Shown here: positions 1 to 8,716 of the stretch, in pieces
Layout: the number at the start of each line of letters is the position of its first letter
Position numbering within the stretch: the stretch's first letter is position 1
Assembly: GCA_937998305.1 (NCBI GenBank)
Contig: CALLDL010000067.1
Location: 1 to 38,076, forward strand
DNA from: an uncultured Desulfobacterales bacterium
Lineage (GTDB): Bacteria; Desulfobacterota; Desulfobacteria; Desulfobacterales; UBA11574
Length of the DNA: 38,076 bases
Direction: 5' to 3'
Translations under genes and position numbers: made by a program
Notes under the pieces: model-generated
Told to the model about the DNA's origin: nothing
The model's input: the letters and a program-made list of their open reading frames with translations, nothing else
Database searches by the model: none

Positions 1-170
1 TCCATGAATCCAAAATGAACACAATGGGTGTCCAATTCAGAAATGAGCAATTTTTGTTCTGATCAAGGCCGCACAAGGGTTTGCGGTGAGGCGTACGTCT
101 GTACGCCACAGCCGGAAACCCGCGGAGAACGCCGAGCAGGAAAAAAAGGGCCATTTATGGATGGACACTA
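1..170 (+). repeat. TA-flanked inverted-repeat element, family B, copy 1 (left end cut by window)
   Basis: This is a short non-coding element almost identical to the one at 13061-13239. The left terminus lies before the window; the right terminus tggatggacacta ends at 170. The interior contains a conserved hairpin around a gcgtacgtctgtacgc palindrome (about 90-107). The complete copies begin and end with TA next to the inverted repeat, which is typical of MITEs mobilised by IS630/mariner-type transposases. The last base lies one nucleotide from the znuB stop codon. No transposase is encoded. Confidence 0.85.
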
Positions 171-171
171 A

Positions 172-975
172 CTAGTTGCGTGTTTGACCCACCATAAATG
201 TTGCAAAAAAAATAAGAGACGCCAATGTAACAATCGTTGCGCCGGACGGCAGGTCGGCATAATAAGAGATAATGAGGCCGCCGCTGGTGGATATCAGTGC
301 AATGAGTATTGAAACGGCGATCATGGAATTATAACGACGGGTTATCTGTGAAGCGGCCGCTCCAGGGATAACCAGGAGTGCGGAAACAAGGATGATTCCG
401 ATTATTTTCATGCTGATCACCACGGATAGGGCAAGGATGGTCAGAAAAAAATGATCAAGAAAGGCGACCGGCATTCCACTGACAAAAGCAACTTCCGGAT
501 CATAGGCAACAAATAGTAATTCTTTAAAAAACAGCACAGTTGAAAGAAGTACCAGTCCCCCAAGCACTGCAGTGATAATCAAATCCTGCCGGGTAATCGC
601 CAGAATGTTGCCGAAAAGATAACCGAAAAGATCCACGTTGTATTGATCCGACATGCCGATAAATATAACGCCCATAGCCATTGCTAAAGGGAAAAATATA
701 CCGATGGCGGTATCCGTGCCCAGGTGCCCCTTTTTGCCGATATAACCAATGGCATTGGATACGACCACGGCGAAACCGATGGCAGTAAGTGTTGGAGATA
801 TTCCCAAAAGCGCTCCCAGGGCTACACCGCCGAAAGCCGAGTGTGCCACACCGACGCCGATAAAGGACAAACGACGCAACACGACGAAAAACGAAACCAC
901 TGCCAGAACGAAGCTGAGCATCATTCCGGCCAAAAAGGCATTTTGCATAAATTGAAGGCTGAACATATCAATCAT
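172..975 (-). CDS. znuB: Metal (probably zinc) ABC transporter permease, ZnuB/ABC-3 family
   Basis: This is the membrane permease of a zinc/manganese-type importer working with ZnuC and ZnuA encoded just upstream. About eight hydrophobic segments are visible, along with the family's conserved stretch RRLSFIGVGVAHSAFGG in the N-terminal third, and the protein has the usual length of about 267 residues. I chose the ATG at 975 (MIDMFSLQF), which overlaps the znuC stop as ATGATTGA; an upstream in-frame ATG at 1044 would add 23 poorly conserved residues buried in znuC. It is the last gene of the three-gene minus-strand operon, and its TAG stop sits one base from the family B repeat. Zinc is preferred over manganese because of the His-rich loop in ZnuA; this is an inference. 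Confidence 0.9.
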   Translation of the reverse strand: MIDMFSLQFMQNAFLAGMMLSFVLAVVSFFVVLRRLSFIGVGVAHSAFGGVALGALLGISPTLTAIGFAVVVSNAIGYIGKKGHLGTDTAIGIFFPLAMAMGVIFIGMSDQYNVDLFGYLFGNILAITRQDLIITAVLGGLVLLSTVLFFKELLFVAYDPEVAFVSGMPVAFLDHFFLTILALSVVISMKIIGIILVSALLVIPGAAASQITRRYNSMIAVSILIALISTSGGLIISYYADLPSGATIVTLASLIFFATFMVGQTRN

Positions 976-1780
976 GGTCTTGATGCCTGTGATAACAGGT
1001 TGCACATTTATCATCATGGACAATAACTTTAAGGTCTTTTCCAAAAACCTTTTTTGTTATATCCGGCGAGAAACAGGAATCCGGCTCATCATGATAGTGA
1101 AGCTCAACATTCAGGCACGCAACCCGGTCTGCGTGGGATGTAATAACCCCGATATCGTGTGACACCATGATTACGGATATGCCTTGCTCATTTCTAAATT
1201 TTGCCAAAAGTTCATAGAAATCTTCCTGAGCCACGCTGTCGACACCGGTTGCCGGCTCATCAAGGACTAAAAGTTTCGGTTTTGAAGCCATTGCCCTTGC
1301 AATGTTGACCCGTTGCTGCTGTCCGCCTGAAAGCACGGCAAAGGGTCTTTTTGCATGGTCAGCCATGTTTATCTGTGAAAGCAGGTCCATGGCAATCTTT
1401 TTGCTATTACGGTTCGGCCTGTGGAAAAGGCCGATACGACTATAAAGGCCCATGAGAACCACATCGAGGACGGTAACCGGAAAGGATTGGTCTGCATGGG
1501 AAATCTGGGGAAGATACCCGACCTCCAGCCGGCTTTGTTTGTCGGGTTGGCTTCCAAATAACTGAACAGAGCCTTTTTGGGGGTTCACAAGTCCAAGAAT
1601 AACATTCAGTAAAGTGGTTTTGCCGCCGCCGTTAGGACCGACGATACCGAATATTTCACCGGCATAGCAGTTCAAGTAAATGGATTTTAGAATCCATTTG
1701 CCATCGTATGCTACCCATACATCATTCAAATTCACAAAGGGTTCTTTACCATTTCTTGTATCTATGGCCGTATTTTTCAC
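968..1780 (-). CDS. znuC: Metal (probably zinc) ABC transporter ATP-binding protein ZnuC
   Basis: This is the cytoplasmic ATPase of the metal importer. Walker A is GPNGGGKTT (about residues 48-56), the ABC signature is LSGGQQQR, Walker B is LLVLDEPATG, and the switch histidine is in VSHD. The length of 270 residues is normal. The C-terminal tail is rich in His and Cys (CATCYHRHQDHD), which is sometimes seen in metal transport ATPases and may bind metal (inference). The start ATG at 1780 overlaps the znuA stop in an ATGA arrangement, and the 3' end overlaps the znuB start, so the three genes are translationally coupled. Confidence 0.95.
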   Translation of the reverse strand: MKNTAIDTRNGKEPFVNLNDVWVAYDGKWILKSIYLNCYAGEIFGIVGPNGGGKTTLLNVILGLVNPQKGSVQLFGSQPDKQSRLEVGYLPQISHADQSFPVTVLDVVLMGLYSRIGLFHRPNRNSKKIAMDLLSQINMADHAKRPFAVLSGGQQQRVNIARAMASKPKLLVLDEPATGVDSVAQEDFYELLAKFRNEQGISVIMVSHDIGVITSHADRVACLNVELHYHDEPDSCFSPDITKKVFGKDLKVIVHDDKCATCYHRHQDHD

Positions 1781-2700
1781 TTCATGGCCTCCTTCAATAT
1801 GTTTAGATTGTGCTTCATAAGATCCATGTAGGTGTTGCCGTATTTTTGTTTGGGATTTCCCATGGGATCGAGCAAAAGGACCTTGACATCCGCTTCTCTG
1901 GCAATGACTTCCGCTGCCCGATAATTAAGCTGCGGTTCGGCGAATACGGCTCGAATATGATATTTGTTGATCATCGCTACGATAGTTTTAATCTGTAACG
2001 GTGTCGGATTTCGGCCCGGCGCTGCTTCAATAACGCCCAAAGATTCAAGGCCATATCGTCTGGCAAAATAATCCCACGACGCATGAAAGGCGATGTATTT
2101 TTTCATTTTAAAGTTAGAAACCGTTCCTTGGATCATCTGGTGGAGTTTGTCAAGCGCTTGTAAATAATCCAGGCTTCTTTGTTTATAATACGATACGTTC
2201 TGCTGATCAACCTCACAAAGAGCATCTGTAATTTTATTGACCATCGATTTTGCAATGACAGGGTCGAGCCATATGTGGGGGTTGGCAATGATCGGTTTAT
2301 TTTCTGAAACCGTGGTTTCTTTTTTATGATGGTGGTTTTCATGATTATGTTCGGTTGTTTTTATCAAATCGACGCCTTGAGATAAAACCACCGTCATTAA
2401 CTCCGATCCAGCCAGTTTGACGAATTTGTCGGCCCAGAATTCCAGCCCGGCGCCGATCATAAAGAAAATGCGTGCAGAAGAAAATGTCCTTACAAGACTT
2501 GGTTTAGGTTCAAAAGTATGGGGGCTTGCACCTGCCGGCAGAACAAAGGTAACATCAACATAATCACCGCCCACCTGCCGGACCATGTCGGCAATGGGGT
2601 AAATGCTGGCAATCACCGGAAGCTTTTCCGACATGCATGCAGTTGAGTGAAATTGAACAATTAAAAAGCACAGAATAAAAAAAAAGGTGCGACGAGACAT
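1777..2700 (-). CDS. znuA: Metal (probably zinc) ABC transporter substrate-binding protein ZnuA
   Basis: This is the periplasmic or lipid-anchored metal-binding protein of cluster A-I (ZnuA/TroA). Visible features are the mature N-terminus LPVIASIYPIADMVRQVGGD, the GASPHTFEPKPS metal-ligand region, a His-rich acidic loop (TEHNHENHHHKK) typical of zinc-specific members, and the later ligands in IAFHASWDYFARRYGL and VFAEPQL. The start is uncertain. The ATG at 2700 gives a clean signal sequence ending in STAC (weak lipobox). ATGs at 2760 and 2808 extend it by 20 and 36 residues, and the one at 2760 has a nearby AGGA. It is the first gene of the znuACB operon, divergent from the nicotinamidase-like gene across about 200 bp of A/T-rich DNA. 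Confidence 0.9.
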   Translation of the reverse strand: MSRRTFFFILCFLIVQFHSTACMSEKLPVIASIYPIADMVRQVGGDYVDVTFVLPAGASPHTFEPKPSLVRTFSSARIFFMIGAGLEFWADKFVKLAGSELMTVVLSQGVDLIKTTEHNHENHHHKKETTVSENKPIIANPHIWLDPVIAKSMVNKITDALCEVDQQNVSYYKQRSLDYLQALDKLHQMIQGTVSNFKMKKYIAFHASWDYFARRYGLESLGVIEAAPGRNPTPLQIKTIVAMINKYHIRAVFAEPQLNYRAAEVIAREADVKVLLLDPMGNPKQKYGNTYMDLMKHNLNILKEAMK

Positions 2701-2962
2701 TCGAATTGCCACAAAAAAAAATTGACAATGTGTTCTATAAATTTCATTCTGAAAATTCATATGTTCTATATTTCCTGATAGGGCGCTCGAATATCTCATG
2801 AAGAACACAATATATTTAAAGAATCATTTTCCTATAAGCAATTGTTAAACAAATAACCTTAAATTACGCAAATAGTCAAGAATGTTCAATCTTATCAAAA
2901 TTTTCTTGAAATTTCGGATTCATATTTTAATATAACAATCATCCACCAAAAAGGAGGCGGTC

Positions 2963-3997
2963 ATGTCACGGAATGATCTGCCGATTCCCCCTCATTTTGA
3001 TCCTGACAAGGTGGGACGGGTATGGAGGGTTGGATATCAGGAGCGCAATGAAGACGCGAAAAAATGGGCAAAACAGCATAAGATAAAGGCTGCCTATAAA
3101 GATACGTTCAGAATCTGTCTTTTGCTCGTGGATGTGCAGAACACATTTTGTATTCCGGATTTTGAGCTCTTTGTCGGTGGACGTTCAGGAACTGCAGCGC
3201 TGGATGACAATAGAAGGTTGTGCGAATTCATCTATCGTAATCTGGGTGTTATCACCCAGATTTGTCCCACCATGGATACACATCAAACCGTACAAATCTT
3301 TCATAGTATCTTTCTGGTCAATGAGAAAGGTGAACATCCAGCTCCTTATACACTTGTTTCTGCGGAAGATGTAGAGAAGGGTGTCTGGAAATTCAACCCC
3401 GAAGTCGCACAAAGTCTAGACATTGATGAAACATATGGTCAGAATTTCCTGTGTCACTATACCCAAAAATTGAAAGAAGGAGGCAAATACGATCTCACCA
3501 TCTGGCCATATCATGCCATGCTGGGAGGGATTGGCCATGCACTGGTTTCAGCGGTTGAGGAGGCCATCTTTTTCCATGGTATCGCTCGACACTGTCTGCC
3601 TGATTTTCAAGTCAAAGGAAGCAACCCGTTTACGGAGAATTATTCGGTGCTAAGCCCTGAAGTGTTGGATGACAGCGATGGAAATCAAATCGCACAAAAA
3701 AACACCGGGTTTATTGGGAAACTTTTAGAATTTGATGCAGTGATCATTGCCGGGCAGGCAAAAAGCCATTGCGTGGCCTGGACCATTGATGATCTATTGC
3801 GTGAGATAGAATCCTCGGATAAAAGACTGGCTGAAAAAGTGTATCTTATAGAAGATTGCACATCTCCGGTGGTAATTCCCGACGTGGTGGATTATACAGA
3901 TCAGGCCGACACTGCTTTTCAACGATTTTCCGATGCAGGAATGCATATTTTTCGTTCAACAGATTCACTAAAAAGCTTGCTCAATATTATCCATTAA
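2963..3997 (+). CDS. Isochorismatase-fold cysteine hydrolase, probable nicotinamidase (long form)
   Basis: It probably hydrolyses nicotinamide to nicotinate, feeding the phosphoribosyltransferase encoded 31 bp downstream. Visible signatures of the fold are the catalytic Asp57 in LLLVDVQNTF, a metal-ligand-like D105-x-H107 (TMDTHQ), WPYHAMLGGIGHAL (181-194) aligning with the PxHCVxGTxGA region of PncA, and the nucleophile Cys270 in IIAGQAKSHCVAWT. At 344 residues it is over 100 longer than classical PncA, with an N-terminal extension of about 50 residues and an expanded middle, so it is a divergent long subfamily. A strong ribosome site (aaaggaggcggtc) precedes the ATG. The function rests mainly on its partner gene and the active-site pattern. 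Confidence 0.8.
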   Translation: MSRNDLPIPPHFDPDKVGRVWRVGYQERNEDAKKWAKQHKIKAAYKDTFRICLLLVDVQNTFCIPDFELFVGGRSGTAALDDNRRLCEFIYRNLGVITQICPTMDTHQTVQIFHSIFLVNEKGEHPAPYTLVSAEDVEKGVWKFNPEVAQSLDIDETYGQNFLCHYTQKLKEGGKYDLTIWPYHAMLGGIGHALVSAVEEAIFFHGIARHCLPDFQVKGSNPFTENYSVLSPEVLDDSDGNQIAQKNTGFIGKLLEFDAVIIAGQAKSHCVAWTIDDLLREIESSDKRLAEKVYLIEDCTSPVVIPDVVDYTDQADTAFQRFSDAGMHIFRSTDSLKSLLNIIH

Positions 3998-4028
3998 GAA
4001 TGAAGTAGATTTGCGGGGTTGAATTCTC

Positions 4029-5360
4029 ATGACAGAATCACACCGAGCGGGTCCTTTGTTTACGGATCTTTACGAATTGACCATGGCAGCCAGTTATTTT
4101 GCCCATAATGTATTTGATACGGCAACATTTTCCCTGTTTATCAGAGACGTTTATGCAACCCGCAATTATTTTGTGGCTGCAGGTCTTGAGCAAGTGTTGG
4201 ATGAACTGGCAGCCTTCCAATTTTCTGACCGGGATATAAGCTACCTACAAAGTACCGGTCGTTTTTCGGAACAATTCATTAATTACCTGGCACAACTCCG
4301 CTTTACCGGTGAGGTTTATGCTATGCCTGAAGGCACGGTTTTTTTTGCCAATGAACCGGTAATGGAAGTGACGGCGCCGATCGTTGAAGCCCAGCTCATC
4401 GAAACTTTTGTGTTGAACACCATCGGGTTTCAGACCATGATTGCCTCCAAAGCGGCCCGGTGTTTTCATGCCGCTGGCGGCCGTCCTTTGATTGACTTCT
4501 CTCTGCGAAGAACTCAGGGGCAGGATGCAGGAATCAAAGTGGCTCGCAGCACGTTTATTGCCGGATTTGCGGCGACCAGCAATGTCCTGGCCGGAAAAAT
4601 ATACGGTATTCCCATCTCCGGAACCATGGCCCATTCTTATGTTTCGGCCTTTGACAACGAACTTGATGCCTTTTTTGCGTATGCAGATACATTTCCTGAT
4701 CATTCAATATTTCTCATTGACACCTATGATAGTGTCGAAGGTGCGAGACATGCCGCTGACGTCGCCAAAGAGATGCAAAAAAAGGGTCATACACTTATCG
4801 GCGTTCGTCTTGACAGCGGAGATATGGTAAGCCTCAGTCGAGAAGTCCGTAAAATATTTGATACTGCCGGGCTTTATGATGTAAAGATTTATGCCAGCAG
4901 TGGTTTTGATGAGTTTAAGATCGCCAAGGTTATTTCGGAAGGTGCCGCCATCGATGCGTTTGGGGTGGGTACTAAAGTTGGGGTTTCCGCAGATGCTCCT
5001 TTTGTTGATGTTGTATACAAGATGGTCCGGTTTAAAGGGCGCGACGTTAAAAAACTGAGCCCGGGCAAAGTGACCCTGGCCGGTGAAAAGCAGGTCTTTA
5101 GAAAGTCGGATCAAAACGGACGTTATTTAGAGGATATCATCGGCCAAAGAAATGAAATCATTTCTGAAGGAAAGCCCTTGCTGGAAAAGGTTATGGAAAA
5201 CGGACATTTATTGCGCCCGCATCCTCAACTTCAAATGCTTCAGGAAAAGTTCAAAGAAAACTTTGCCTCACTAGATGACGGATACAAGTCGATTCAGGAT
5301 CATAAAGCCTATCCTGTCAAACTCAGCACCCGTCTAAAGAACTTGCAGGAAAGGGTTTAA
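4029..5360 (+). CDS. pncB: Nicotinate phosphoribosyltransferase
   Basis: It converts nicotinate and PRPP (with ATP) to nicotinate mononucleotide in the Preiss-Handler NAD salvage route. The 443-residue protein shows the family opening LFTDLYELTMAASYF (about 9-23), the substrate region DFSLRRTQG (around 155), the GTMAHSYV motif, and the phosphate-binding GVGTKVGVSADAP region. The length is normal for the bacterial type. It follows the nicotinamidase-like gene with a 31-bp gap, so the two form a compact salvage operon. NAD kinase (10444) and an NAD-consuming sirtuin (26110) are also in this window but not in the same transcription unit. Confidence 0.95.
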   Translation: MTESHRAGPLFTDLYELTMAASYFAHNVFDTATFSLFIRDVYATRNYFVAAGLEQVLDELAAFQFSDRDISYLQSTGRFSEQFINYLAQLRFTGEVYAMPEGTVFFANEPVMEVTAPIVEAQLIETFVLNTIGFQTMIASKAARCFHAAGGRPLIDFSLRRTQGQDAGIKVARSTFIAGFAATSNVLAGKIYGIPISGTMAHSYVSAFDNELDAFFAYADTFPDHSIFLIDTYDSVEGARHAADVAKEMQKKGHTLIGVRLDSGDMVSLSREVRKIFDTAGLYDVKIYASSGFDEFKIAKVISEGAAIDAFGVGTKVGVSADAPFVDVVYKMVRFKGRDVKKLSPGKVTLAGEKQVFRKSDQNGRYLEDIIGQRNEIISEGKPLLEKVMENGHLLRPHPQLQMLQEKFKENFASLDDGYKSIQDHKAYPVKLSTRLKNLQERV

Positions 5361-5427
5361 CCCGAACACCTCTTCCGGTGGATTGAAATTTAAATCCCAT
5401 GCCCTCTGATCAAGTCGGAAATTGTGC

Positions 5428-5456
5428 TTGACACCCAATGGCCTTTTATCTATTGT
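5428..5456 (+). promoter_or_regulatory. Candidate sigma-70 promoter of the liv operon
   Basis: TTGACA at 5428-5433, a 17-base spacer and TATTGT at 5451-5456 lie about 90 bases before the livK start. The -35 hexamer is a perfect consensus match; the -10 matches 4 of 6 positions. Confidence 0.5.
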
Positions 5457-5547
5457 TTTTACCACAAAAAGCGAGCGTTTTTCATTAAAAACCATGATTT
5501 TTTGGGTTATTGTGACACATTAACACTTAAGGAAGGGAGGAATCATC

Positions 5548-6687
5548 ATGAAGAATAAGCAAGCTCTTTTGTTTGTGGGTCTGGTCCTGGCTCTGGCATT
5601 GGTCTTCAGCATGACCACCACCGCCATCGCCGAAAACATAAGGATCGGCGTCGCTTCCCCTTATACGGGCAATTTGGCTGCATACGGCGATAATATCAAG
5701 GCCGGTGTTAACCTAAAACTTAAAGAGATCAATGATGCCGGCGGCATCAACGGTCAAAAGATCGAACTTGTCTGGGGTGACGATCTTTGTCAACCTAAAG
5801 ACGCCGGTACGGTGGCTTCTAAATTTGCAGCGGACAAAAGCATCGTGGCAGTTATTGGCCACCTGTGCTCGTCAGCTACTCTCGCAGCCATGCCTATCTA
5901 TGTTCGGAAAGGGCTCCCCACCATATCTCCCACCTCTACCAATCCGACCATTGGAGATGTGGGCATGGGCTGGTTCTTTCGGAATTGCTACACCGACGAC
6001 TTTCAGGGCAAGTACCTGGCCTTACATGTTGTGCCAAATTTGCTGCGCAAGAATAAGGTAGCCATCTTCTATGAGAACAACGACTATGCCATCGGCCTCA
6101 AAAATTCCTTTCTAGCCGGGGCCAAGTCTGCTGGTGTGACTGTGACCGGCACTGAGGCTTACATGACAGGGACGACCGACTTCACACCTCAACTGACCAA
6201 GCTTTTGCGCGATAAGCCTGAGGCGATTTTCCTGTGCGGCTACCACCCGGAGGGTGCTCTGATCGCCGGCCAGGGCCGCAAGCTGGGCTTCACGGGTCCG
6301 CTTTTCGGTGCCGACGGCATTGATAATGAAGACTACATCAAAATCGGCGGCAAAGCAGCCGAAAACACTTACTTAACGGTTCCCTTCCTCGCAGCGTCGG
6401 CAGGTCCGGCAGGCAGGGACTTCGCCAAACGGTTCAAAAAGGCCTATGACCGTGATGTGGACTGGATGAGCGCCAATGCCTATGACTGCCTGGGTATCCT
6501 GGCCCAGGTCATTGCCAAAACCGGTCCTGACCGGAAAAAGATCCGTGACGGCCTGGCCGCGCTCAACTCAAAGGCCAATGGTTACAAGGGTATCACCGGT
6601 ATGACCTACTTTGACAAAAAGGGCAATTGTTCCAAACCTGCCTTTGTTAAAATGGTCAAGAACGGCAAGTTTGTAGCTGCCCAATAG
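5548..6687 (+). CDS. livK: Branched-chain amino acid ABC transporter substrate-binding protein LivK
   Basis: This is a periplasmic binding protein (type 1 periplasmic-binding fold) that delivers leucine, isoleucine, valine or a related ligand to LivHMGF. An N-terminal signal peptide ends near residue 28 (TTTAIA-EN). The mature protein begins IRIGVASPYTGNLAAYGDNI and contains the ligand-contact segment GHLCSSATLAAMPIY and the SPTSTNP motif typical of LivJ/LivK. Length is 379 residues. A strong ribosome site (aaggaagggagg) precedes the ATG. It is the first gene of a complete five-gene operon. The actual ligand cannot be read from sequence; members of this family also bind urea, amides or aromatic acids. 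Confidence 0.93.
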   Translation: MKNKQALLFVGLVLALALVFSMTTTAIAENIRIGVASPYTGNLAAYGDNIKAGVNLKLKEINDAGGINGQKIELVWGDDLCQPKDAGTVASKFAADKSIVAVIGHLCSSATLAAMPIYVRKGLPTISPTSTNPTIGDVGMGWFFRNCYTDDFQGKYLALHVVPNLLRKNKVAIFYENNDYAIGLKNSFLAGAKSAGVTVTGTEAYMTGTTDFTPQLTKLLRDKPEAIFLCGYHPEGALIAGQGRKLGFTGPLFGADGIDNEDYIKIGGKAAENTYLTVPFLAASAGPAGRDFAKRFKKAYDRDVDWMSANAYDCLGILAQVIAKTGPDRKKIRDGLAALNSKANGYKGITGMTYFDKKGNCSKPAFVKMVKNGKFVAAQ

Positions 6688-6768
6688 TTGATCAAATAAC
6701 TGAATAAACCAATACGGGCGCCGGGACTTTCGGGTTTCGGCGCTTTTCGATGTATAAACGGAAAACAC

Positions 6769-7665
6769 TTGTTTTTACAGCAACTTATAAACGGACTGAC
6801 CATAGGTGGAATATATGCCATGATCGCAGTGGGTTATACCATGATCTATGGCGTTATCCTGCTCATCAATTTCGCCCACGGCGAAATCTACATGCTGGGC
6901 GCATTTTTCGCCGTTACTTTCATCAGTCTCCTGGGCTTGCCCTTTTACGTTGCTTTTTTTTTGTCAATGGCCTGCTGCTCGATCTGCGGCGTGTTGTTGG
7001 ACATCGTCGCCTATCGCCCGTTGAGACAATCACCCCGTCTGGCCGCGCTGATTACGGCCATCGGAATGTCGATCTTCCTTCAAAACCTGGCCATGGTCAT
7101 CTGGGGTTCCCGGCCTAAGCCATTCCCTCATGGGGCACTCCCTGCCTATTTTGAGAAAGTGGCCGTCAGCTTTGGCGGAGTCAATCTCTCCTGGTTTCAT
7201 CTCTTTATCTTTGGCGTAACCATTGTCATGATGGTTGGTCTCAACCTTATAATCAAAAAAACCAGGTGGGGCAAGGCAATGCGGGCCGTGGCCCAGAATC
7301 AAACCATGGCTGCCCTGACCGGGATAAACGTCAACAGGGTAATCTCCTATACATTCGCCCTGGCCGGAGCCTTAGGCGGTGCCGCGGGCATCATGGTGGC
7401 TGCTTTCTACAACTCGCTGTACCCAACTATGGGTTATGTCGCCGGGGTTAAGGCATTTGCTGCTGCAGTGCTGGGCGGCATTGGTTCGGTGCCCGGTGCC
7501 ATGCTTGGCGGGGTCGTGTTAGGTGTGGCTGAGGCATTTGGGGCGGGGTATTTAAGCTCGCTATACCGGGACGGCATCTCCTACGCCGTCATGATCATCG
7601 TCATCATCTTTATACCGGCGGGCTTATTCGGCAAGGTTCTCAAGGAAACCAAAAAGAGTATGTGA
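6769..7665 (+). CDS. livH: Branched-chain amino acid ABC transporter permease LivH
   Basis: This is the inner-membrane permease of the Liv importer. The start is a TTG at 6769, giving FLQQLINGLTIGGIYAMIAV, the highly conserved beginning of this family; no ATG fits better. Around eight membrane segments are visible and the conserved permease loop with GINVNRVISYTFALAGALGG is present. Length of 298 residues is normal. It lies 81 bp after livK and one base before livM. Confidence 0.93.
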   Translation: MFLQQLINGLTIGGIYAMIAVGYTMIYGVILLINFAHGEIYMLGAFFAVTFISLLGLPFYVAFFLSMACCSICGVLLDIVAYRPLRQSPRLAALITAIGMSIFLQNLAMVIWGSRPKPFPHGALPAYFEKVAVSFGGVNLSWFHLFIFGVTIVMMVGLNLIIKKTRWGKAMRAVAQNQTMAALTGINVNRVISYTFALAGALGGAAGIMVAAFYNSLYPTMGYVAGVKAFAAAVLGGIGSVPGAMLGGVVLGVAEAFGAGYLSSLYRDGISYAVMIIVIIFIPAGLFGKVLKETKKSM

Positions 7666-7666
7666 G

Positions 7667-8716
7667 ATGGGCAATTTGAAATTACAGAACTTGACCCGCG
7701 CTGCTAAAATAAGAATCGGCCTGTTGATTCTTACCTTGATCCTGCCATTTTTCCCCTTTGTAACGGATTACATGCTCCATATTGCCATCCTCATTTTTCT
7801 CTACATGATTCTGGCCTTAGGGTTAAACATCGTACCCGGCTTCAACGGACTACTGGACTTGGGCTTCGTCGGGTTTTACGGTATCGGGGCCTACACTTCA
7901 GGGCTCCTTACCTATCACTTTGGCCTTTCATACTGGGTGATTATCCCCTTAGCCTTTATCAATGGGGCTATCTGGGGCATTCTGCTGGGCGCCCCAACGC
8001 TCAGACTCACCGGCGATTACTTTGCCATTGTCACCTTCGGCTTTTCAGAACTGGTCGTACTCTTTCTGACCAACGAGATCTGGCTCACCCGGGGGCCGCT
8101 TGGCCTGCCCGGCATTGATGTGGTGTCGATCAATCTCTCGCTCTTTGGAGGTCCTAAATGGGAGTTTGTGGGCGAGTTGCCGTACTATTATCTCGCTATC
8201 GTCATGGTCCTGGTGACTGTCTTTGTCATGTACCGCATCCAGGACTCCCGTCTGGGAAGGGCCTGGTTTGCCATTCGCGATGATGAGGTAGCCGCCGTCT
8301 CCTGCGGTATTAACCTGCTGGGCTATAAGGTCATCGCCTTTGCCATCAGCGCCGCCTTCGGCGCAGTAGGCGGCAGCTTCTTTGCCAGATGGGTGACTTT
8401 CCTGTCACCAGACATGTTTAAGTTCTGGGAATCCTTTCTTATTTTGTGCATGATCGTGCTTGGGGGTATGGGCAACATATGGGGAGTAATGATCGGCGCC
8501 TTAGTACTGGTTTCACTCAGCGAAATACTTCGTGAACTGCTTCCCCTTTTAGGTCTCCCGGTGGAGGTCCGTTTTTTGGCTTTTGGTCTTATTATGGTTC
8601 TTATGATGCGCTATCGCCCGGCAGGCTTGATGCCGATCCCGGCGGTAGCCGCAAAAATGCGAGCAGGCCGGATCAAAAGAAAAAAAGTTAAGGCAACTGT
8701 TGGCATGAAACAATGA
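7667..8716 (+). CDS. livM: Branched-chain amino acid ABC transporter permease LivM
   Basis: This is the second permease subunit, pairing with LivH. It shows the diagnostic LivM stretch ALGLNIVPGFNGLLDLGFVG (about 54-73) with following GAYTSGLL, the TGDYFAIVTFGFSEL segment, and GLMPIP near the basic C-terminus (MRAGRIKRKKVK). About nine or ten hydrophobic segments are present in 349 residues. The stop overlaps the livG start by four bases (ATGA). Confidence 0.94.
   Translation: MGNLKLQNLTRAAKIRIGLLILTLILPFFPFVTDYMLHIAILIFLYMILALGLNIVPGFNGLLDLGFVGFYGIGAYTSGLLTYHFGLSYWVIIPLAFINGAIWGILLGAPTLRLTGDYFAIVTFGFSELVVLFLTNEIWLTRGPLGLPGIDVVSINLSLFGGPKWEFVGELPYYYLAIVMVLVTVFVMYRIQDSRLGRAWFAIRDDEVAAVSCGINLLGYKVIAFAISAAFGAVGGSFFARWVTFLSPDMFKFWESFLILCMIVLGGMGNIWGVMIGALVLVSLSEILRELLPLLGLPVEVRFLAFGLIMVLMMRYRPAGLMPIPAVAAKMRAGRIKRKKVKATVGMKQ

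Noticed and set aside
4245-4703. 152-codon minus-strand frame opposite pncB.
   Set aside because: It is a shadow of a highly conserved gene; composition and lack of a ribosome site argue against it.
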